A DNA stretch of 64,000 bases, taken from the NCBI GenBank assembly GCA_018524725.1, contig JAEUWP010000562.1, positions 124,001 to 188,000 of the forward strand, given 5' to 3'. The notes beneath the pieces are model-generated. The model had not been told where the DNA came from. It worked only from the letters and a program-made list of their open reading frames with translations, and did no database searches. Positions 48,232 to 59,900 of this stretch are shown in pieces (the stretch's first letter is position 1; each line of letters begins with the position of its first letter). The position numbers and the translations under genes were made by a program. The stretch is from Podaxis mareebaensis (Eukaryota > Basidiomycota > Agaricomycetes > Agaricales > Agaricaceae).

Positions 48232-49018
48232 ATGTTTTCATCTTCACGATTTGATCCTCCACTGCTTTCTCGAACACTCGTCCATCATCAGCCGCATCCA
48301 CGGTCTCCGGATCCATATGCTCAATTTCCTCCATTAAGCTCTCTAACTAATAGAAACTACATAGACGAATATGACTACACAAGCCAGGACATGTTGGGCA
48401 CTTCCGTTCCCTTAACCGAAAGCCTCATGGATAACCCCCGCGCAGGCGAAATGATGGTCCTTCCTGTTCCAAACATTGAGGAAAAGAAGAAAAGTGCGAG
48501 AAACCCAAGAAAGGTGGCGAGGGACTGGCAGCTATAAGTGATGATGTTCAAGTGAATCTCATCGTTGATCTGCATGTGTTTTCCGATAGAGGAGATGACA
48601 AGGACAGTGATGACGAGGGTATTGATGTACAGAATGGTGGTGGTATACCGAGGTACTATGGCGTTGGAGATGGAAATGCCAGAGGAAACGCGGGGATCCG
48701 CGACGGAAGCGGAATTAAAAAGCGCGAGGTCGTAGGCGAAGAGGGTTGCGATGGTGGATATATTAGGCGTTGTGGTTTGGGGTGCAGCATTCGTATTTGT
48801 GCTGATAGAGAAGGGGTGACCGAGTGGTAGATTTGATGGATGGTGGGCTCTTGCCCTTCTTCCTGTGTTATATCTGCCCTGATTGACAACGGCTGCAGGT
48901 GTGATGCCTACGACGTATCTTCAGCTTGTACCTGCTGTGTGTTGCGTTCGCCGTCGGGGCGTTCCTCAACGTTAAGGACCTACGCTCAAGCGAGACACTC
49001 CCAGGGACACAGACGTGA
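48232..49018 (+). pseudogene. Membrane-protein copy with large internal deletion
   Basis: The first 60 codons match the intact gene (MFSSSRFDPPLLSRTLVHHQ, PPLSSLTNRNYIDEYDYTSQ), then the frame jumps directly to ESLMDNPRAGEMMVLPVPN, removing about 330 codons including the first two membrane spans. A stop follows (RDWQL), and the rest (VNLIVDLHVFSD, RRCGLGCSIRIC) is in shifted frames. The last exon's CDAYDVSS can still be recognised near 48904. Non-functional. Confidence 0.85.
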
Positions 49019-49343
49019 CTTGTGATATCCCCGTTCCCGCTAACAACTTTGTCCTTGCCCTCAGACTTGTACATTGCACGTTATACCTATTGTTTGCTGG
49101 CATTTTCGATGTACATTTATTTACTATGTACTGTGTAATAAACTTGTATTCCGTCAGAGTCTTGGCTATAGCGCCGCCGCCGTTGTCAATGTCAAGTTGA
49201 ACCACTCATCTGAAATTTAGTAATCAGGGGAGGAAATGAGGGAAAATAACAAGCATATTATTCCCGTCAGACTCGAGAGCCCCCGACAAGCCACAACACA
49301 TCATATTCCCTAAGAGTTGGTTTGGCATTCTACTTCATATAAA

Positions 49344-51862
49344 TTACAACTCCCTAGTCTCTTCTAAATCCTCGTCCGTCTTTCTACTCTCTGCCTCTCC
49401 TTTCCCCTGTTCCATTTCGCGTTCTGTGTCATCATCATGCCATCCAATCCTAACAAGGAAATCAGCACACTCAGAAACCTGTTCGTCGGAGGGTTCCTTG
49501 TCAGAGTTCAGGGTGAAGAGCCCACTTCTATTGCCGGCTCTAGCGATCCAGACAAGAACGGACCTTGGACCATAGCCAATGAAGAAGTATTCCATGCATC
49601 TGGTGAACTTGTCCTTAAAATGGATTTGAGGTCAAAATCTCTCAGTGCATGAACATATTAACTTGCCAGCCAGTCGAGAGGAAATGTGGTAGGCTCTACA
49701 GGCTCCTGTTTGACCACTGTCCTCAAGTGCTCCAGGAGTCGAAAGTCCACTTCCTCGGATGGCTTTGTGCGCAGGATAGTACTTGAGCAGTCCTATGCAG
49801 CCAAACCACATTCAGTCATGGGAAATTGTTAAAACACAAACAAATTTCACCCGCTTGTAAAGCCAGTTCGCAAGCTGAACAAGCCCAGTAAGGTGGCCAG
49901 TGTATCTGAAATCAAATTCATGAATCCGAGACAGAAGTTCCTGGTCTCCACTGCCGGGTATTCGAGAACATGCATCCCAACAATTCTCAGCAACGAAGCT
50001 GGCAATCTCCCGTGAGATATTCTCTCGATTATCGGCTGAAACCCACTTCAAATCTGGCAGACTTATATGCACATGTTCATGGTCAAAGTTCCATCCTAGA
50101 TCTATGAGAATCACATTATCAGAATTCACTTTCAGATGAAGACTCACCATCGTTAGTATGAAAGAGTGTCAAGTCAAGTTTGTACCAGAACAAACACGAT
50201 TTGGCAACGTCACACCATGCCCTTTGTTCTTCAACAACAAATCTTCCAGAACGGTTGCCATCTAGGAGGAAGTCCTGAAACGATGCATGATAGAAACGCA
50301 AAGGCCTTTTGGCAGCTTCTTCGGGTGGCGGGATGTCAACGACAGAATGGAGCTTGTGTAGGGCAGCATAAAATGCGCTTCGATTGAGGTGCAAGAAGTT
50401 GCAGAGACATTGAGTAGATAATAGGTGCCAGTATGACCGAGATGTGTAAATGAGATGCGACAAGATTCGCCAGGTTGTCTGGAAGACTTCGTCGGGTACA
50501 CCGGCAAGGATCCGAGTATAGAGCAAATCAAGAGCTGCCAAAGGGTTTTTGGCACCGATTCCCTCCGCATGCTCCAGGAAAGAGATAAGCATATCCAGCT
50601 GCTCCACTGGGTTCGCCATCGCCGGGTCGCCAATGTAATTGAGCGCAGTCCAAGCAAGCGCAAAGAGGCCAGAGGCACCACGAGACACTTTGTTGAACTG
50701 TTCCTCGGAAGGCCAGGATGAACTTGTAACATCCCGAAACTTGGCCCTGATTCTCTCGAACCCATCCCGTAGATATAGGTCAACATCATCTCGGCATTGA
50801 GCGTCTATAATGAGCTCTTCTCGGCCACACTCGATGCTGAAGTCCGGTCCAGAGAACACAGACTTCAGATGTGCCTCTGGCCGACTCGAGATCAGCCAGA
50901 GCAGGGGAAGGTACTTCTTCAGGCGAACAACTTCACCAATCATCTCGATAATTTCGCACTGCGCATCCACTCCGTCACACTCGTCCAACCCGTCTAGGGC
51001 GATGAGGAATGGCCTTTGAACACCTGGGCGACCCCGCATTTGCAGAGTCGAGAGTGGCTCCACGATAAGCCTCATCAACTGCACGCGAGGCGCTTTCTGG
51101 AGAATGGTGGGGTCACTAGCGATTTGTTTTGTGAGAAGATCCTTGTATTCTTCCGAGTAGACAGCCAGCTGGTAAGCGAGCGTTGGAATGACACGGTCGG
51201 GATCGTCTCGGCGGTTTAGTCGAGAGAAGAAGAAGGCTGCACCGAGACGGCCTTTCTCAACGCAGCGTTCTGCAAATGTTTGGACGACCGCTGATTTGCC
51301 AGTCCCAGCAGGACCATGAAGCCATATTATGTTCCACTGCCGCTTCTGATTGTCAAGCCAAGTTTCGAGTCTGTTTCCGATTTGGATGCGAGTCCCTGGG
51401 TGACATAGAGGGGGTGGATGGCGTGCACTTGAATCAACAGCGGCACTGGGATCAATGTAGGGGAGAAGGCGATCCAGCACTAGTCAGGTTCGGTCAGTGG
51501 ATGTGCCCTATTTTCGAATCTCACACCGTACCTGTTGTTCCGTTTACAATGTTTTGAACTACGGTGTTATGGGCTTCACTCAAGGTCACATCGATCATCG
51601 TTGGTTGATTCAGGACGATGCCACTTGCATTTGAGAAGAAACCAGATGATGCGTGGACCCCGCGATGTGTTTCCGCCACATCTGAACGTGAGCTATAAGC
51701 CTGGCACCGTTCTTTGCTATATGTCAAATGCCCACCTGCAGTAGACATATCCTGTCGGGTTTGGGTGTCATGAGAGATGCGATTGTGACCATGACCAAGT
51801 CTGTCGGAGCGTTCAGTCTTTTTGCGAGGACGCCTGAAGCGCCCGATAAAGTCGAGCAGCAT
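49344..51862 (-). CDS. NACHT NTPase copy B, intact (about 767 residues)
   Basis: STAND-type NTPases of this kind act as signal-switch proteins in fungi, often in non-self recognition; the role here is inferred. Exons: 51862-51532, 51479-50148, 50101-49851, 49792-49667, 49607-49344. The start MLLDFIGRFRRPRKKTERSD is basic, and SSGFFSNASGIVLNQPTMID near residue 85 is shared with the relatives. Walker A GPAGTGKS is at about 166-173 and Walker B FLIALDGLDE at about 268-277; the helical part is LLWLISSRPEAHLK, SGLFALAWTALNYIG and RFYHASFQDFLLDGNRSGRF. The C-terminal part reads LGWNFDHEHVHISLPDLKWV, then STILRTKPSEEVDFRLLEHL, then CMEYFFIGYGPRSVLVWIA and VSECADFLVRIGWHDDDTER. No WD, ankyrin or TPR repeats are visible. 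The fourth intron has a GC donor (CTG|GCAAGT), where copy A has GT. Confidence 0.85.
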
Positions 51863-53171
51863 TGGAGATGAGGCTTAAGATCAAGATGTTTTAAATTTAG
51901 CGCTCGGACTATGCTTGGCTGATTTGGTTGATCACGTTCTCCAATTCTCAGCTGGTTAAGAAATTTCACTGCCCAGTAATCGGTAATGTAGGGATGGGCA
52001 TAGCGCGCCTTGGTACTGATTTGCCGTCACTTATACAACAGCATCCAGGAGAACCAAGAAAGGTCCTTGGAAGGCTTACATTGGCGAAAACGAGAGTAAC
52101 CCGGCAATGGGACATTGCAATTTTACGCGAGGTGTTTTCTGGAGGTCGACAACTCTCTCCTTAAGCAGGGCCTTGCATCCAACAGGCAGCCGAGTGATAC
52201 ATAGGGTTGATACGGCACGGCCGGCGTCACCTCGGTTATCTTATGTGGGGTGAAAATAGGCCGAATTGGGATGTCGCTTGCTTTTGTTACACTTGAACGC
52301 TCTGAATGATTATTGAACAACCACTAATTTGTCAGTGCCGGCGGGTCCATATACGTTCCCCTCACTTTGTCCACGTAAAAGAGGGCATTGGTCGTGCATG
52401 AACTACTCACCGGCTGTTGAGGGCTAGAGGTTTTAGAGCGTTGATCCCTTCTCTGGAACGATTGGAGCGCTCATGCTACTCGGCTAATTGACCGATTAAG
52501 AACAAGTAGCTTGTAGTCTGCTGCTGGCAATGGATTCCTGGGTGACCTGAGGCAGATGGGTATCAAGTACTAATGTCCATTGCGGCGTCGGGCATGGTGT
52601 ACGGCGCCAGGTGCTCTAATGCGGATATGAGGCGAGGCTTTCGCCTGCGACAGTAACGTCAAGAACGTACCCGTCTTTCCCATAGAAGCGGGCTAACAAT
52701 CTGGGACAGGTTTCCGATCATCGTTGGCTGATTGACAATGAGGCAATTTGCGTTTTGAAGGTCCCGGTTGGCATTGCTCGCTGTCCACTTTTCTTGAGCC
52801 TAGGAGTCGATTCAGTGTGGTGACTCGAATTATGTGAGTAACGCACACTTGTGTTCCCAGTACACTCGCCTTTGTCCATTCGAACTTTTCGTCGTGCGGA
52901 ACGCCAGAAATGACTAAACAAGGACTCGAAGTGCATACTTGATGGTGAGAAGTAGACGGCCTCCATTACGCCAGTGATAGCACGGCAGGCGCAACGCCAA
53001 TCAGCATAGATCATAGTATCTCGATGAATCTGGGGAATAGCACCCCGAGTTGAAACCTTGACCATGTCTTCGTTATACTGGGTTTGTCATCTTTACAGGC
53101 GAGTAACCCTACGATTCAGAAATGTGGACCCGATGTAGAACAGGACTAAGATCCGTACTCGAACTGGAAGT
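51863..53171. other. Spacer with a second NACHT exon relic
   Basis: This is the upstream flank of NACHT copy B, aligned with 45200-46629 of unit A. Minus strand 52705-52765 reads NANCLIVNQPTMIG followed by NLSQIV, a relic of a NACHT-type first exon. No downstream NACHT body is attached to it. Other frames are short and unrecognised. Confidence 0.5.
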
Positions 53172-53935
53172 CTATGTTCCATCACCCCGCCTCAGCCGGT
53201 TGAACTTGGGCAATGTCTCCTTCAGATAATCAGCATGCTTCCTCCGTAGGTCCGCCTCCTGGACCTTCCCCCTTCCGCTCCACGTACGTCGCTCCGCAGA
53301 GGGTCCATAAACAACAGTGTAGTCGGGAAGAATCTCATCTTCGGTCGGTACAAGGAGGCAGGCTGCACCAATGACGCAGTACGAGCCGATGCTGACCGTG
53401 TGGTGGACACGTGCGCGAGTAGAAACCGTGTTGAAGTTACCAATCGAGGGGCATTCGATTCCTGTTGTGCATCACTAAGACGTTCAGATGTTAATATACA
53501 CTGCAGGGACTCACGAGAGCCAATTTCAAAGAGATTGTCGTCGCCTATGCGCATTGTCTCTTTCTTCCTGATATCCAAAATCGATTTCGATTCTGAGCGG
53601 TGATACGAGTCGCCCTAACTTACCTATTGACAATGATAGCCCCTTCTTCAATAATGCAACCTGACCCGATAATGATAGGTCCGGCAATGGCGAAAATTGT
53701 CGCTTTTGGATGGATTATGGTACCTAGTTCCATCCAAAAGCGTATAGGCGTGAATACTCAATCCTCAGGTGGACAAGACACGTCGGACTGACCTGAGCCA
53801 ATGGTAATGTCCCCTTTGAGCTCAACATCCTGGCAAACGACGGCTTTGGAGTGAATGGTGAATTTATCACGTCTAAACGTGTCAGTCAGCACACATTCAT
53901 GATCGAAGTTGAGAGACTCAACACATTGGCGCCAT
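53172..53935 (-). CDS. DCTN6: Dynactin subunit 6 (p27), left-handed beta-helix protein
   Basis: This small subunit caps the pointed end of the dynactin complex, the dynein activator. The start ATGGCGCCAAT at 53935 is joined by an intron (donor GTGTTG) to give [20 protein letters not shown]. Next come [31 protein letters not shown] and [12 protein letters not shown], then [19 protein letters not shown]. The last exon reads [40 protein letters not shown] and [20 protein letters not shown], and stops at 53172-53174. The hexapeptide repeats are continuous. Four introns, the first with a weak donor, match those of the broken unit A copy. This is the only intact copy here, and it shares a 350-base divergent spacer with the Tim17-family gene. 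Confidence 0.9.
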
Positions 53936-54284
53936 GACCGTAGAATGAGGAAGAGTGAGGAACGAAGGGACTCTATATGCCCGCCAAGCAAGACCAAATA
54001 AGCGGCCAATTGAGCGCTCGTCGTAACTGCTTCTGTTGCCTTTCGCTGCCACCCACTCGAACATGCACTCTCGGCTGTTCACAGACGCTAGTGAATTTTC
54101 TTGCATTTTATACACGCTGTAACACCAGCTTTTATGCACCATGCCAGTGTAGAGTCGACCCTACCCTCAAACATTATATATAGATTTGCAGCCATTGTTT
54201 CTTTGTCCCTGTTTAGCGGAGGCGTCGGAACAGAATTCAATATTCAGGAACAGAAATCCAAATTTTGGACTCGATCCCTTCCGC

Positions 54285-55199
54285 ATGGATAAGTCTGCAC
54301 CATGGACAGTTCTCAAAGGCACTCTCGCAATATGCAAGTCCGTGTTTCTGAGTGTTATACCGTTGGACTCAAACTGACCTTTCCACAGCTGCTATTAGTG
54401 CAACCACAACTGGAGTGTTGGGCATCTTAAAAGGTCAAGAACACTATGGTTTCCTTGCTGGTGCTGCCGGACTGAACAGTGGCATTACTGCTGCTGCATT
54501 CTTCAGTGAGGTCCATGATAATTTATCCCACATTAACAATTAAGCAATGTTCCAGGCCTACGCGAATACATTGTCAGTCCCATTCTCGTCCACACACTTC
54601 CAACGGAACAATACGAAAGACGACGGCGCGAACTGGGAATCGGCCAGCCTTCACCGGAAACAACAAGCACACCTACGACCTCCCACTCGCAGTTCTCGTC
54701 CATGCGGAGTCATAAGGTGCTGGACAGTGCCGTGAGCGGAGCAGCGACCGGTGGACTTCTACGTGGTTGGAAGTGTACGTGCATCCCTATGTCCCTATTT
54801 GTTGGGCTGAAGGCTGAATCCCGCTGTATAGCTGGTCCTAAGGCTGCGCTCCCAGGCGCGATCACCGTCGGTGCTATTTGCACGCTTCTGCAATTGGGCT
54901 ACAATGAATTCGGGGTTCAGCGCCTCCAATATATCTCCAGGCAGCATGCGCCGGAAGCTGGTTCACACCTAAATGCTATACCACAAACAGGGGTTAACAC
55001 GAAAGCTTTAGAATCTGCTTCTGCTGAACAGCCATTGTCGTGGAAAGCGAAGATACTTTCGCTTATGGGTGTAAGGAGGATGTCGGAGGAAGAATATCTG
55101 GAGAGATTGAAGCTGCAGAGGGACAGCCATCTGATGCGGATAAGGGAGCTTGAGCGGAAGCTGGAGGAGGAGAAAAAGGCGAAGGAGAATGTGGAATAG
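54285..55199 (+). CDS. Tim17/Tim22/Tim23-family protein, mitochondrial inner membrane
   Basis: The protein starts MDKSAPWTVLKGTLAI and joins, by a short intron, to ISATTTGVLGILKGQEHYGF and LAGAAGLNSGITAAAFFS. A second intron (GTGAGG..TTCCAG) gives LREYIVSPILVHTLPTEQYE. A 60-nt intron with a GTACGT donor then joins GLLRGWK to SGPKAALPGAITVGAICTLL; because 60 is a multiple of three, the unspliced frame also stays open. The Gly-rich hydrophobic segments and GPKAALPGA match the Tim17-type motif. The C-terminus is a charged coiled coil (SEEEYLERLKLQRDSHLMRI) ending ERKLEEEKKAKENVE at 55199. TIMMDC1-like complex I assembly factors share this layout, but I cannot assign the subfamily. The first intron (37 nt) is short and the N-terminus is uncertain. 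Confidence 0.75.
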
Positions 55200-55347
55200 A
55201 GCTCAATGTATACCTCCATGTCATCTTGGATATAGTCTACACACTTGACATTCTTTAGTCAAATTGGTTGCGAATATATTCGACATGTTAACCGATACAC
55301 CACTCGCTCATACTTATCAACTGAGTTCTTGAACGACCTCCGTGACG

Positions 55348-56799
55348 TCAACCTAACTTCCAAATATCGACGACACCTTTACCCGTCTTGTCAAACCCTC
55401 CAACAACAATCCGTTTCTCATCGACAACCAGAGCATTCACCTTGATCATATTTTCACATTGACGATGCCAGATGGCTTGATATATGACCGCGTTGGAATC
55501 ATTGCCGTAGATCAAGTTGTAATGCGTAATTGCACCTTTGAGCGTCGAAACGGTCAATCGCGTAGGGCTGTGAAAAGCGCTGTACAAGGGTATAATCAGC
55601 GTCGGGATGTGATTGGGCATGCACCCCAGAGTGTACCCACACAGCAACGATAGGTGCTTCTGCTACCGAGACAATGGATGCGAGATCCAGGTCAAGCCCT
55701 CCCCACTTGGCCTTTTTCTTGCTTTTGGACGTCGAGGGCGTCTTTTCACCGCCGAAGCCGAGCCAGAGCTTCCCATCTGCAGTCCCTGCTGCTACGATGC
55801 CATTGGGCGCGACAGAAAGCGACATAATGAACGGAGGAGACATGGAGATTTTGTCGTCTTGGGTTGACAAACTAGCTGATAGAAACGAGGTTAATCGTCC
55901 AAATCGCCATGGTAAGAGGAATACATGATGCACCGAGATTTTGTCTGAAGAGTACTTCGTCGCGTGAAATGTCCATGTGCAAAAGTATGGCATCGCAGCC
56001 TCCACTAACGAGTTCCCTGGGGCGTTCAGGTATCCATTCAACTGAGCCGCACATCTGCGACAACACGATATCAGTCACCCCGCTGAATCCTAGGAGACTC
56101 GATGGTTACACACAATGTCATGCTTATTCTTGAGTTTCGATACTGTCTTGGTAGCGAGGTCCACGATCCCTACGGAACCCGAGTCCGTCCCAAAAGCAAG
56201 ATGACTTTTGTCCCAGTTGAGAGCGAGCTAACTGATACATCTCAGTTTTTTCTGCATAACACAGGGAAGTGGACGCACGTCTTGCACTTCATCTTCACTA
56301 TCATCACCTGGGATTGCGTCAATAGTTTCGAGCGCATCATCATACGTTTGAATCAGCTTTGGTGTGTCCAGTTGGAATTTCAGAATCTATAGAAGGAATC
56401 GCGTCGACTCAGCTCGAACTCCCAACGCCTGAGGATGCTCTATATACCTGCTTGCCGGAAGCGATCCACGCGTCTCTAAACTCAGAGCCCGACCGCTTGA
56501 CACAAACAATCGAGGAAACCATCTTTCCGTTGCCTTTCACCGCTCTGAGTACTTTGAACGAAGACAGGTCATAAACACGCAGGTCGCCATTATCTGTGCC
56601 AACATCATTCAGCAAACGACCATCGAGAGGCAAAATTATGGGAGCCGACTGTACCTGATCCGGCGTAAAGATGACCGGCGTGACCGAAAGCGAGTGCGGT
56701 AATCTGCCAAGTATTAGGTGTAGTCAGGGAATGGAGCAAGGTGAATGAAGCCTCTGGATGTGGCGCGACTGATGCCGTCTGGTCAAGATCGGAGGACAT
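55348..56799 (-). CDS. WD40-repeat protein, unassigned
   Basis: The start MSSDLDQTASVAPHPEASFT at 56799 leads to TWQ and, through an intron, ITALAFGHAGHLYAGS. A further intron (GTACAG..GCACAG) gives DNGDLRVYDLSSFKVLRAVK. WD-like blades follow (HLAFGTDSGSVGIVDLATK, CSIEWIPERPRELVSGGCDA, MSLSVAPNGIVAAGTADGKL), and the end reads VNALVVDEKRIVVGGFDKTG with DIWKLG before the stop at 55348-55350. The protein should fold as a single seven-bladed propeller of about 380 residues. Similarity to WDR53 is possible but not proven by eye. It runs convergently with the Tim17-family gene (149-base spacer) and lies 125 bases downstream of Utp21, on the same strand. Confidence 0.75.
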
Positions 56800-56923
56800 G
56801 GTTGGTGATGGAAGAACAGATCACAAATTTTTGCTTGGCGCTCATCTCAGGTGACTGGGGGCTAAAATGCCAATATGGACGCTCCAAGCCCACGTTCAAA
56901 TCAATACTTGCAGGCATTAACTA

Positions 56924-59900
56924 CTATAGAGCATCCCGAACGAACCCTAGCGTTCCTAACGACGATGCGATCAACTCTAACACCCTCTGGCTCTCCCTCT
57001 TCTGCACTGCCTCTAGTTCCTCCAGCCCTCCTTTCAGCTCCTCATTCGTAATCAATATATCCGCATGCAGACGTAAAAATGCATTCATTATCGCTTCTAC
57101 AGCCTCGAAGTCTCGATGTGTTGCAAGCCGGCGTCTGAGTGCATGCATAAACGTGCTCAAGCTCCGCAACGATGTGAGGGATCGTAGCTCGAGTTCTAGC
57201 GCTGCTGGCTGCAGCGTTTTGGCCTGGTGGAAGAATCCTTCGTCTGGGCACAAAATCAACGCTTGTCGTCGTTCTGGAACTGTACAACACACTCACAATC
57301 TCCGTTAGGATCCTCCTCCATCAGCCCTTTCTGGAATGCGCTCTCAGCGTTGGCAGCAGCTTTATCCAGCCTCCGCGTCGGCTTTTTGGTTTCCTTTGCC
57401 TGCTTTTCTGTGGGCGCAAACCGTGTCTCCACACCCGGTAATGTTGGAAGGAAGAACGGTGCCTTCTCCAGAGGTTTCGGTGGTTCTTTTGGTTTATTGC
57501 GTTGTTGGATCACCTCCAGGTTCAGGAGGGTTTGCCATCGAGATCGAGGAAGTAGTGTCAATGTGATGAGCTCTCCATCAAGTTGTGGCGGCGTTGAAAA
57601 GATGTCAGGTGGCGTATCCTGTACTGTTAGGGCTGAAAGAGCCTCCAGAGCTGAAACAACAGTTAAGTGTACTCAGTAAAGGTATCTTCCGATTGATGCT
57701 TACCGTTATCTTCTGCAGTGCCTTGCATTGATGGCAAAGAGACGTTCTGGACATCGTCCTCGGTAATACCTTGGAATGACACATTCGTATACTGAGCGCG
57801 ATTTGCCCTGTGTCGGCCATATTAGTTTGAATGCAACTTTCTGAGGAGTCAATACATACCATAGGAAAACGCCGACACTATCAACGTGAGCCGTCGCCAG
57901 AAAGTCCCCAGTCGGAGAAAATGAAATGCTTGTCGCGACGCTCGACGTTTTAAACGCATCAATCAGCCGCCCAGTCGGAAGATCAAACGTCCGAATAATC
58001 GAGTCCAATGAAGTCGTGATTAACCACCTTGCGTCAGCAGAGAAAGTCTATTTAATGTCAATATGAAGCCCAGACAAAAGTCAACGCAGGTTATCGCACT
58101 CACCATATCCAAAACCCGACCCCGGAAACCACCCAATTCTCTTACAATCCTCCTCGTTTCAATATCTACTATCCGAACGACCATATCATCGCAAATGACC
58201 GCCAACAGGCCGCTATCGCGATGTAGCTGTAACGAGACTGCCGCCGAGGGTAATATTAGCGTATATTCCAATTTTGTCGTCTGAAAGTCGAAGAACTAAA
58301 TTTGATAACAAAACCAGTGTTAGCCGAAACCAAGAAAACTAAGTGTAAGGGGGATGCGGTGCGGTACTGACATTGAGTGTCCCGTCAAGGGTGCTGGCAA
58401 TAACCACCCGATTCAAGGGGTCCGTTGCGAGACCAGTGATGGTACGATCCCGCTTTTTAGTTCCGTTTCGTAGCCTTGCAGTTGCCTCTGGAGGACATGG
58501 ACCAACATCGTAGGACTTGCGTTTAATCCCTGATTGCATGTTCCACATGTTTATTTGACCAGTCGAGGCACCCGCTAGGCCGAAATTGCCGCAGGCTGTG
58601 ACACAGACATCCTATCAAATGCAGTAAATATATCGTGTCCTTGCGACAGAGTGACGACACCTACCTTGACAGAACCGAGAGGACTGCGCTCTTTACCTTT
58701 CCCCTTTCCTGGCTCTGCGAAACCAAGGGTATATTTGCCGAGTCTTTTATTGAGCATCGTCCATGAACGAGCGAACGTCTCGTCTGTATGTGCAGTAAGG
58801 ATATCATCCCAATCCTTAGATCGCGTAGTTGAATATGAAATGGCATTAATCGGGGGGAATTTGAGCGAGGCAATCGGTATCGACAGGGAGGTTGCCTTCT
58901 TAGCCAGAGAACCTGACCATCACATTAGCACAACGAAGCGTCGCAACCGTGTAATGAGCTTGCCTTGTGAAAGTTCAAAAGACCTCGAGTCTCTCACAAC
59001 GGAAGTACACCTCAGACTACGATCCCTCGACGCCGTCAACAGCTGCTTCCCGTCATCGCCATAATAACGAATGAGATGTGGTGGTGCATGATGACCGGAG
59101 CGGAATTTGAGGAGTCTAGGAGCAGACGTTGGTGAATCAAACAGCCATTGCTATAGGATGATCAAGGTGGTCAGCAGTGCAACCCAGATGTTCAACTGAG
59201 ATATCAACCTTCACGCTGTTATCCTCCCCTGATGTTACCAACACAGGTTGGCCGGGAATCCACTCTACCGCTGTGACCGCACCATCGTGTGCCCCACGTA
59301 TCATGTGCAACAGTCTGCCACCATTGTTGAGGTCCCACAACGCTATGTGGCCCGCAGACGAGGCAGATGCAAGAATGGGATGGCCATCTAGCAAAGTCGG
59401 ACGATAAGCCTAAGTAAAGCTCAGAGCATCGATGTGAACACACCATTTCTGAACCCAAGAGCCCGAATTCCGCCATCCATAAACATCCTCATCAACCGCT
59501 CGTCAAGCCGGACGTCATACACCGAGATCTCTCCAGAAGTAAATCCAATGCCAACTACATCAATTGCTGGCGACTGAACAAGAGCTGTGATGGCGCTGCC
59601 CAGAACAGGTGTCGTGTCAGATAACTCTGGCGACGACGTGAGCTTTGATAGTGAAAATTTGTATATGCAGGTTCTAAATAAATACGGGTTATTCCTGAAA
59701 ACGCGGTGAGATAGGGCACCACTCACTTGGTTTTGATGTTCCAAAGTTGGAGAGTACCTTGGCTACTCGCAACAAGGACCTTGTTGACATATGTCGCAGG
59801 ATGAAGAATGGAGGTCGCTGTGAAATCCTGATCGAATTGGATGGTAGATTCAAGCTCTGGTTCATGTTAGTATGACGGAGGCGCAATGACGAAAAGGAAT

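Larger units (their letters stand above)
47455..54022 (+). repeat. Tandem segmental duplication, unit B
   Basis: This second copy begins at TGCGCTTCTATTGATCGG, the same point of the coiled-coil gene's exon 2 as unit A, and ends at CAAGACCAAATAAG..CGCTCGTC near 54010. The junction with unit A is therefore at about 47433-47454. Gene order and orientation are the same as in unit A. Base differences are frequent throughout, so the event is not recent. Confidence 0.85.
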
